Assembly: GCA_022779305.1 (NCBI GenBank)
Contig: JALFSW010000018.1
Coordinates: 1 to 57,894, forward strand
Source of the DNA: Prevotella sp.
GTDB lineage: Bacteria > Bacteroidota > Bacteroidia > Bacteroidales > Bacteroidaceae
Length of the DNA stretch: 57,894 bases
Reading direction: 5' to 3'
Part shown: piece after piece, positions 52,570 to 57,894 of the stretch
Layout of the letters: the number at the start of each line of letters is the position of its first letter
Numbering within the stretch: position 1 is the first letter of the stretch
Program-made: the position numbers and the translations under genes
The notes under the pieces: model-generated
The model's database searches: none
The model's input: the letters and a program-made list of their open reading frames with translations, nothing else
What the model was told of the DNA's origin: nothing

Positions 52570-52841
52570 ACAAGAACATGTTGGCAAAAGAGGTAGCAGT
52601 ATCTGATAAAGTTACGCTATCAACAGCATTCAAGACCGTAGATGGTGTACTACGTGTTATTGCTGAAACACTCGCCAAGGGCGAAAGTATTCAACTCCGT
52701 GGCTTCGGCTCTTTCGTAGTCGTGAACAAGTCGGAACGTAAAGTGAACGACATTAAGACAGGAAAGCCTATCACCATTCCTGCACACAAGTCTGTGCGCT
52801 TCAAACCAAGTAAAGAAACCGTTATAAAATTAAACAAGTAA
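52566..52841 (+). CDS. HU/IHF-family DNA-binding protein (phage)
   Basis: A 91-residue histone-like protein. LAKEVAVSDKVTLSTAFKTV forms the helical dimer part, and IQLRGFGSFVVVNKSERKVND with TGKPITIPAHKSVRFKPSK forms the beta-arm with the Pro that intercalates in DNA. It bends DNA and may help replication or packaging, or compete with host HU. It starts at the ATGA overlap with the 55-residue protein. Confidence 0.92.
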   Translation: MNKNMLAKEVAVSDKVTLSTAFKTVDGVLRVIAETLAKGESIQLRGFGSFVVVNKSERKVNDIKTGKPITIPAHKSVRFKPSKETVIKLNK

Positions 52842-52847
52842 AGAAGT

Positions 52848-53309
52848 ATGAGTGAAATTAAGGAAATGAAGCAGTACACCTGTATCAAGAATGTGAAAGC
52901 TATTCCTATGACAGATGGCGAGTTTTTTAACACCACAGGGAAAATGCCGTACAATACAGGCAAAGACCTTAATGGAAGTTTGGAAGGCTACCTTGTAAAA
53001 TACGAGGATGGTTACGAAAGCTGGTCACCAAAGGAAGTATTTGAGAAAGGTTATGTCTTGACCGAAACATATATAGATAGAATGAAGTTTGAACTTGCAG
53101 AACTTAAAAATCGGATTGTGAAAGCAACACAAGCTTTATACACACTTAATCAAATGAATTGTCTTGAAAGAGTCTCTTTATCTGAACAATTAGGACACAT
53201 GCGATGCTATGCAGATGCATTGTATTGCCGTATTGCAAATTCTGCCCCAGCAGGAGTCATAAGTAAAGATGAAGCATTAAAAACTATAAGCAAAGGAGGT
53301 ACACTATGA
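52848..53309 (+). CDS. Hypothetical phage protein
   Basis: A 153-residue protein. The first 75 residues (YTCIKNVKAIPMTDGEFFNT, then GYLVKYEDGYESWSPKEVFE) form a module frequent in Bacteroidota phages: a small beta domain with a YxSWSP motif. The second half is helical (ELAELKNRIVKATQALYTL). No function is known. It overlaps the next gene by ATGA. Confidence 0.65.
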   Translation: MSEIKEMKQYTCIKNVKAIPMTDGEFFNTTGKMPYNTGKDLNGSLEGYLVKYEDGYESWSPKEVFEKGYVLTETYIDRMKFELAELKNRIVKATQALYTLNQMNCLERVSLSEQLGHMRCYADALYCRIANSAPAGVISKDEALKTISKGGTL

Positions 53310-53746
53310 TGTTATTTGAAGTAGGCGTGCGTATGGAACGCACATTAGAAAATGGTGCTCAGGCAAAAGTCCTCGAGCAGTTTGTAGTTGATGCGATGTC
53401 TTTCACAGAGGCTGAGGCAACTACAACAAAAGAGGTTTCTGCTTATGGAACTATCACCGATATAGTAACTATCAAGCGCTCACGCTGTACAGAGCTAATC
53501 GGTGATGGCAGCAAGGAGAAGTGGTTTAAGGCAAAGGTAAACTACATTACCATTGATGAGAAAACAGGAAAGGAGAGAAAAACTCCTAATCATTACTTCG
53601 TCAATGCAGAAACTATTACTGATGCAAAGAAAGCCGTTGATGATTGCTTCGGAACAACAATGATTGACTATAGCGTTGCCACTCTCGATGAGACCAAGGT
53701 ATTAGATGTGTTCCGTCATGACTTGAATACCAACAATGAAGATTGA
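53306..53746 (+). CDS. DUF4494 family protein
   Basis: A 146-residue protein of the DUF4494 type: LFEVGVRMERTLENGAQAKV, VDAMSFTEAEATTTKEV, WFKAKVNYITIDEKTGKERK and HYFVNAETITDAKKAVDDCF follow the family. DUF4494 proteins are found almost only in Bacteroidota phages and integrative elements and have no known function. It overlaps the next gene by 11 bases. Confidence 0.8.
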   Translation: MMLFEVGVRMERTLENGAQAKVLEQFVVDAMSFTEAEATTTKEVSAYGTITDIVTIKRSRCTELIGDGSKEKWFKAKVNYITIDEKTGKERKTPNHYFVNAETITDAKKAVDDCFGTTMIDYSVATLDETKVLDVFRHDLNTNNED

Positions 53747-54125
53747 CGAATACAAGAAAATCTCTCGTAAGGGTTGCAATAAATACGGTGCAAAGCGTGT
53801 CGGTAAACATGCTTCAAAAAAAGAGCATTACCGCTCTGCTACCTTGCAGATGATGCAGCGTGCTGGTATTATTGCAAACCTGCGAGAGCAGGTAAAGTAT
53901 GAACTTATACCTGCCCAGTATGGTGAATGTGGAAAAGACTTCAAAGGACGAACAACACGTGTACTCCTTGAACGTGCCTGTTCGTATATTGCAGACTTTG
54001 TCTATACTGATTGCAAGACAGGGCAGACAATAGTTGAGGACACTAAAGGCATGCGGACAAAGGAGTACATCATCAAGCGTAAGCTCATGCTATCTGTGCA
54101 TGGCATACGAATAAAAGAAGTATAG
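53736..54125 (+). CDS. DUF1064-family nuclease-like protein
   Basis: A 129-residue protein. NKYGAKRV...SKKEHYRSATLQMMQ followed by IIANLREQVKYELIPAQYG, SYIADFVYTDCKTG and IVEDTKGMRTKEYIIKRKLM is the DUF1064 pattern. The E...D...ExxK layout (Glu in SKKEH, Asp in YIADF, VEDTKG) fits a PD-(D/E)XK nuclease, perhaps a Holliday junction or debranching nuclease. Activity is inferred, not shown. Confidence 0.8.
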   Translation: MKIDEYKKISRKGCNKYGAKRVGKHASKKEHYRSATLQMMQRAGIIANLREQVKYELIPAQYGECGKDFKGRTTRVLLERACSYIADFVYTDCKTGQTIVEDTKGMRTKEYIIKRKLMLSVHGIRIKEV

Positions 54126-54126
54126 C

Positions 54127-54681
54127 ATGGAAAATATCGAAAGAGATCGTTTTACTGTGTATCGCTCCTATTGGGAGGGATTGAAGCACATGAATAAAGA
54201 GATGCAGGGAGAGGTATATAATGCTATCATGGAATATGGCTTCACTGGAAATGTTCCTAATATGTCGCCAGAAGCAGAAGGAGTATTCATGCTGATGAAA
54301 CCCAATATAGATATTAGCCTTACTCGGTATAAGAATGGGCGAAAAGGTGGCAAGATAACAGCCGCAAAACGAAGCATTAGCAAGGCAAATACTAAGCAGA
54401 TGACCTATGACGATGAGATAAAGGAAATGCTGGAGAACAAACAGTGGAATGAGCCTGTATGTATGCAGCTGAAAATTAACAGCGAAGAATTTAAGCAGCG
54501 CATTACTGAGTTCTCAACCCACATAAAATGTACTATGGATGGTGTGGGACATGACAGTATCGGTGATGCACATAGGCATTTCGTATCGTGGATGAACAAG
54601 AAATATCCTATTCAGAATGCGCTAAAAGAGAATGAGCCGGATTACACCTATACAGGTGGATTTGGCGGACAAGATGTCTAA
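54127..54681 (+). CDS. DUF6291-like phage replication-associated protein
   Basis: A 184-residue protein. The start RFTVYRSYWEGLKHMNKEMQ, with EVYNAIMEYGFTGNVPNMSP and FMLMKPNIDISLTRYKNGRK, is typical of DUF6291 proteins. These precede DnaC-like loaders in Bacteroidota phages and may act as replisome organisers. The C-terminal half (about 95-184) is a separate helical region. The helicase loader gene is next, which supports a replication role. Confidence 0.75.
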   Translation: MENIERDRFTVYRSYWEGLKHMNKEMQGEVYNAIMEYGFTGNVPNMSPEAEGVFMLMKPNIDISLTRYKNGRKGGKITAAKRSISKANTKQMTYDDEIKEMLENKQWNEPVCMQLKINSEEFKQRITEFSTHIKCTMDGVGHDSIGDAHRHFVSWMNKKYPIQNALKENEPDYTYTGGFGGQDV

Positions 54682-54702
54682 CCAAAAAAAATAAAAACAA
54701 CT

Positions 54703-55554
54703 ATGAATGAATATCCAAAAACGCTGGTTGATGCGCTCTCTATATATCGCAAACAACCTACAGGTAATGTCGATTGGGATCAAGCTGTTCTTGCTGCATG
54801 CAGGAACAAAGAAAAATCTGCTCCTACTTGGCTAAACTTACATGATGTAGTATTGAAAGCACATAAAGAAATAGAAAATACACGGATTGCATCTTATAAT
54901 CTGCAAGATGAGGGAACATATAAGGCTCATGCGAAGCTGCTGCTCTACATCGCCAACAACATCTCACTTGCACGGCAACGTCGCCAGTTCATTATTGACG
55001 ATAACAATCGTGACGTTATACGCTTCTTGCTCTATTATTTCAATGGTTGCCCACTTGCAGAAGAAGTCTTTCCCGGTCGTGGTTACAAACTTCACAAGAA
55101 TATAATGCTGCAAGGAGCGGTAGGAACGGGTAAGACACTACTCATGCAGATATTCTCTGAATATCTCATGCGTATACACTCGCCTCGATTTTTTTATAAT
55201 TTGTCTGTCACGCAAATGGTTAATTATTATACTTTGCACAATAATCTCGATCGATTTACTTATAACGAAGAAGAGAACAAAGGGTTTAAATGCACACCTG
55301 TAAACATTTGTCTCAACGATATTGGCATACAGGATAGGACATTCTTCGGAATGGATACAGGGTTGCTTACCGATGAGTTCCTGCATGCACGCAACGAAAT
55401 TTGGACACAATATGGCAAGTGTGCCCATCTTACTACCAATCTCGATGACAAAGCCTTGCGCAAACGCTTTGAGCGTAACGATGGCTTCGGAAGATTGATT
55501 GACAGGTTTAAGACTTATAATATTATTCCGATGGGCGGTACAAGCCGCCGATAA
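54703..55554 (+). CDS. DnaC/IstB-like helicase loader ATPase
   Basis: A 283-residue AAA+ ATPase. Walker A is NIMLQGAVGTGKTLLMQIFS (about residue 130-148) and Walker B is NICLNDIG (about 205), followed by a sensor-like segment HLTTNLDDKALRKRFERN. The final FGRLIDRFKTYNIIPMGGTS resembles DnaC. It would load the host or phage replicative helicase at the phage origin. The N-terminal 110 residues are helical and may hold the helicase-binding site. Confidence 0.88.
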   Translation: MNEYPKTLVDALSIYRKQPTGNVDWDQAVLAACRNKEKSAPTWLNLHDVVLKAHKEIENTRIASYNLQDEGTYKAHAKLLLYIANNISLARQRRQFIIDDNNRDVIRFLLYYFNGCPLAEEVFPGRGYKLHKNIMLQGAVGTGKTLLMQIFSEYLMRIHSPRFFYNLSVTQMVNYYTLHNNLDRFTYNEEENKGFKCTPVNICLNDIGIQDRTFFGMDTGLLTDEFLHARNEIWTQYGKCAHLTTNLDDKALRKRFERNDGFGRLIDRFKTYNIIPMGGTSRR

Positions 55555-55565
55555 CTGATAAAATC

Positions 55566-57122
55566 ATGAAGATAGCAGAACCACTTGTTATTGGCTATTC
55601 CCGTGATAGCAAAGGGAAAATAGTTGGGCGACATTTGAAGCCCATCTCCAACACTTTGCATGTGGCAAACTTTAACACGACTGCACAATATCTGTTTGAG
55701 CCAACAGTACTTCACATGGAACGCACGGAAGAAGAGAAAATTAGAAGAAGGGAGCATGGAGATAATGGTGCAAAATTCTCCGCATCAAAGCAACTCACAA
55801 CACGTATTGATGGTTTATCAAACGCTATCACAACAGCACAGAAAGACAATCTTCTATGCTGTCCAGAAACGGATACACTGATGAGAGTACGCAAAATGGT
55901 AAAAGATAAGCGAAAAGGAACTGGAACAGCCGTACTTGAAGCAGACAAAACAATCCGTGGCTGCTATAATGTAGGCACGCACGATAGCACTATATCCGAA
56001 ATGGTAATACAGCATGAAAATAACCCTGCACTTACCATTACAACAGTGCAGCAACCTAAAATGTACGGTGCGACAACAAAATATAGAATACGCAAGTTCA
56101 CACCTCGTGAGTGTTTCCGCCTCATGGGAGTGTCTGAACACAACATAGCCCTTATACAGGCTTCGGGAGTATCTAAATCACAGCAATACAAAATGGCTGG
56201 CAACAGTATTGTGGTTGATGTGCTCTTTCACATATTCCGCAAGATGTTCATCGAAACGGAGAATGAAGCAAAATTATACCAGTACGATTTGTTCTCACAG
56301 AATTTCAGTACGCTCTGCCCATACCAGTTCAACAAAGAACACCCTTTGCGTGTGGTTACGGCATTCAGTGGATATGACAGTCAGTGTATGGCATTGGACA
56401 GATTGCAAGCCGTTTCACAGGGGCAGTTCTGCTATGAACTTATTGCGTGGAGTGAGATAGACCGCTTCGTCATTCAGGCACACAATGCTATATATCCTCA
56501 ATATGCAGACCGTAATCTTGGCGATATTGCAAAAATAGATTGGCACATGGTACCAGACTTCGATTTGTTTACATATTCGTTCCCATGCACCGACATCAGC
56601 AGCGCAGGATTGCAAAAAGGACTGTCCGAGAATAGCGGAACGCGGAGTGGGTTGCTGTGGGAGTGTCGCAAAGTGATAGATAACAAGCGACCTCGCTTTC
56701 TACTGATGGAAAATGTTGAGGCTCTCGTGCAGAAGAAATTCATATCCGAGTTCCGCAAGTGGCAAGACTATCTCACGGAGAATGGTTATACTAACTTTTG
56801 GAAAGTTCTCAATGCTAAAGACTACGGTGTGCCGCAAAACAGACCACGTGTTTTTATGGTAAGCATCCTTGATAAGGATGTGGAGTATCACTTTCCTCGC
56901 CCCTTTCCACTTAAGTTGCGTATCAAGGATATCGTCGAAGAAAATGTAGATGAGTGTTATTACTTAAAAGAGGAACGGATTGCGGGTTTACAACTTTCTA
57001 CACTCAAAGAGATAAATGGTGGAAACGGATTTAAGTTCGAGCCAAAATCTATAGATGATACGGCAAACTCAATTACATCAAAGGCTGACTCACGAAAGAC
57101 AGATAACTTTATTAAACTATAA
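55566..57122 (+). CDS. DNA cytosine-5 methyltransferase, circularly permuted
   Basis: A 518-residue methyltransferase. The motif order is unusual. Motifs IX-X come first (YRIRKFTPRECFRLMGVSEH at 173-192 and YKMAGNSIVVDVLFHIF at 208-224), preceded by a target-recognition-like region. Motif I follows (VVTAFSGYDSQCMAL, Phe267), then motif IV with the catalytic Cys341 in SFPCTDIS, VI (MENVEAL, Glu382) and VIII (QNRPRVF, 424-430). The last 60 residues (IDDTANSITSKADSRKT) again look like the beginning of a recognition region. Usual order is I-VIII-TRD-IX-X. It probably marks phage DNA against host restriction. The motif IV Thr after Cys replaces the common Gln. Confidence 0.88.
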   Translation: MKIAEPLVIGYSRDSKGKIVGRHLKPISNTLHVANFNTTAQYLFEPTVLHMERTEEEKIRRREHGDNGAKFSASKQLTTRIDGLSNAITTAQKDNLLCCPETDTLMRVRKMVKDKRKGTGTAVLEADKTIRGCYNVGTHDSTISEMVIQHENNPALTITTVQQPKMYGATTKYRIRKFTPRECFRLMGVSEHNIALIQASGVSKSQQYKMAGNSIVVDVLFHIFRKMFIETENEAKLYQYDLFSQNFSTLCPYQFNKEHPLRVVTAFSGYDSQCMALDRLQAVSQGQFCYELIAWSEIDRFVIQAHNAIYPQYADRNLGDIAKIDWHMVPDFDLFTYSFPCTDISSAGLQKGLSENSGTRSGLLWECRKVIDNKRPRFLLMENVEALVQKKFISEFRKWQDYLTENGYTNFWKVLNAKDYGVPQNRPRVFMVSILDKDVEYHFPRPFPLKLRIKDIVEENVDECYYLKEERIAGLQLSTLKEINGGNGFKFEPKSIDDTANSITSKADSRKTDNFIKL

Positions 57123-57134
57123 TACAGAATAACT

Positions 57135-57668
57135 ATGAGTAAAATTAAGACTTATGCACTGATGCTTTCGGAGGTGTTTCCGAAAACGCACAGCAAGGCG
57201 GGAATACCTACGGGCTTCAAAATCAAGTTCGCTCTTGGGCAAGGTTGCCCCGATTGTGATAAACCACAAGATTTATCAGGTGTAAATATATCCGACTGTA
57301 ACGGTTGTGTAAACGCTTGCAGCATCCCAAAGTTGCACACTATCCGTGCCAACTATCCCCTGTGGGAGAAACGAATAAAAGAAGTTCAAGACGGACACGC
57401 AGTGTTATCCATCCGGCAATGGAGCCGTAGCAAGCAGGTAGAAATAGCACGACTGACAGCCGAAAATGGTATCGGCATACAGAAACTGAGAATTTATGAG
57501 CATGAGCCTTTCCCAGTTGTGTATGCTGATAGGTACACTACGCCTGTTGACTGGCAGGAACTCGCGAACAACGATGGGCTTTCTCTCAATGACTGGCGAG
57601 AGTGGTTCAAAGGTTACGACCTGTCAAAGCCCATGCCCATTATTCACTTTACAAAATTCAGATACTGA
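57135..57668 (+). CDS. Phage protein with a Cys cluster, unknown function
   Basis: A 177-residue protein. The N-terminal half has CPDCDKPQDL, then SDCNGCVNACS, six Cys that could bind zinc or an iron-sulfur cluster. It is followed by LHTIRANYPLWEKRIKEVQD and VLSIRQWSRSKQVEIARLTA. The latter part, ending GIGIQKL and VDWQELANNDGLSLNDWREW, recurs in Bacteroidota phages and has a look of ASCH/YqfB-type RNA-binding folds (VLSIRQW), but this is uncertain. Confidence 0.6.
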   Translation: MSKIKTYALMLSEVFPKTHSKAGIPTGFKIKFALGQGCPDCDKPQDLSGVNISDCNGCVNACSIPKLHTIRANYPLWEKRIKEVQDGHAVLSIRQWSRSKQVEIARLTAENGIGIQKLRIYEHEPFPVVYADRYTTPVDWQELANNDGLSLNDWREWFKGYDLSKPMPIIHFTKFRY

Positions 57669-57669
57669 T

Positions 57670-57894
57670 ATGTATATAGCATTTGACTTTCAGATACAAA
57701 ACACGCCAGACGGCTTTGTTGTCAGCGCATTTGTTTGCGATACACCAAGCACTAACAGAATATGGAAACCCTTGCGTAACTTCGGAGACCGACAGGGAGA
57801 TGCGATAATATACAAGGCGGAGGATTGTCCACGCCTTAACGAATTTGCCCTTAAAAGCCTTATAAATGGGTATGACAGAGCAATAAAATACAGA
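57670..57894 (+). CDS. Hypothetical phage protein, cut by the right edge
   Basis: The frame opens with ATG one base after the preceding stop and stays open to the window edge for 75 codons (MYIAFDFQIQNTPDGFVVSA at the start). No domain is recognised in the visible part. Continuous coding with its operon neighbours supports it. Confidence 0.6.
   Translation, partial: MYIAFDFQIQNTPDGFVVSAFVCDTPSTNRIWKPLRNFGDRQGDAIIYKAEDCPRLNEFALKSLINGYDRAIKYR

Noticed and set aside
53736..54125. DUF1064-type protein considered as the phage integrase
   Set aside because: It has a nuclease-like E...D...ExK pattern and no tyrosine or serine recombinase motif. No integrase is visible in the window.

Overview
The window is a piece of a Bacteroidota chromosome, most likely Prevotella in the broad sense. 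Pointers are a SusC/SusD pair, Bacteroidota -7 promoter boxes (TAnnTTTGC) before many genes, a GldB-like lipoprotein, a secreted protein with a Prevotella-type AGQRV...NGKKFVK tail, and a split PyrB/PyrI. No sequence search was possible. Family names rest on motifs read by eye.

Host part, 1-43.4 kb. The left end holds the tail of a fructan utilisation locus: a 5'-truncated SusC receptor fragment, an intact SusD lipoprotein, a secreted GH32 fructanase and a hybrid sensor/regulator that lacks the usual HATPase domain. Next come galE (minus); mtaB with a glycosyltransferase; a GldB-like lipoprotein; a YhcC-like radical SAM protein (minus); dipeptidyl peptidase IV; a DUF3667 membrane protein; and a pair of LuxR-type regulators, one with a hemerythrin domain and one with a degenerate receiver. 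A cardiolipin synthase-like gene and the Kdo genes kdsA-kdsD lie on the minus strand. They are followed by an M13 peptidase, a secreted OB-fold protein (minus), pflB-pflA, a thioredoxin lipoprotein, a large TonB-dependent receptor and a cupin. The part closes with mutS2 plus a small gene, pabB-pabC, tRNA-Glu and tRNA-Ser (all minus), pyrB-pyrI, glyA and a small lipoprotein (minus). Intergenic regions carry two candidate small RNAs, a dispersed 74-bp repeat and a 125-bp inverted-repeat element.

Prophage part, about 43.4 kb to the right edge. A leftward lysogeny module (XRE repressor, then secreted or membrane-anchored small proteins) faces a rightward early operon across one operator/promoter region at 45.78 kb. 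The early operon is tightly packed, with many ATGA overlaps. It encodes small proteins, an excisionase-like HTH, a RecT annealing protein, a PD-(D/E)XK exonuclease, an SNF2 helicase split by an intein, an HU-like protein, DUF4494, DUF1064 and DUF6291-type proteins, a DnaC-like loader ATPase, a circularly permuted cytosine-5 methyltransferase and further unknowns. Together these form a recombination, replication and modification module. No integrase, structural or lysis gene is in view, so the element continues to the right.

The most notable items are the 354-residue LAGLIDADG intein inside the Walker A motif of the phage SNF2 helicase, the permuted methyltransferase, the ATPase-less hybrid sensor, the truncated SusC, the repressor-coupled secreted proteins and the two candidate small RNAs.
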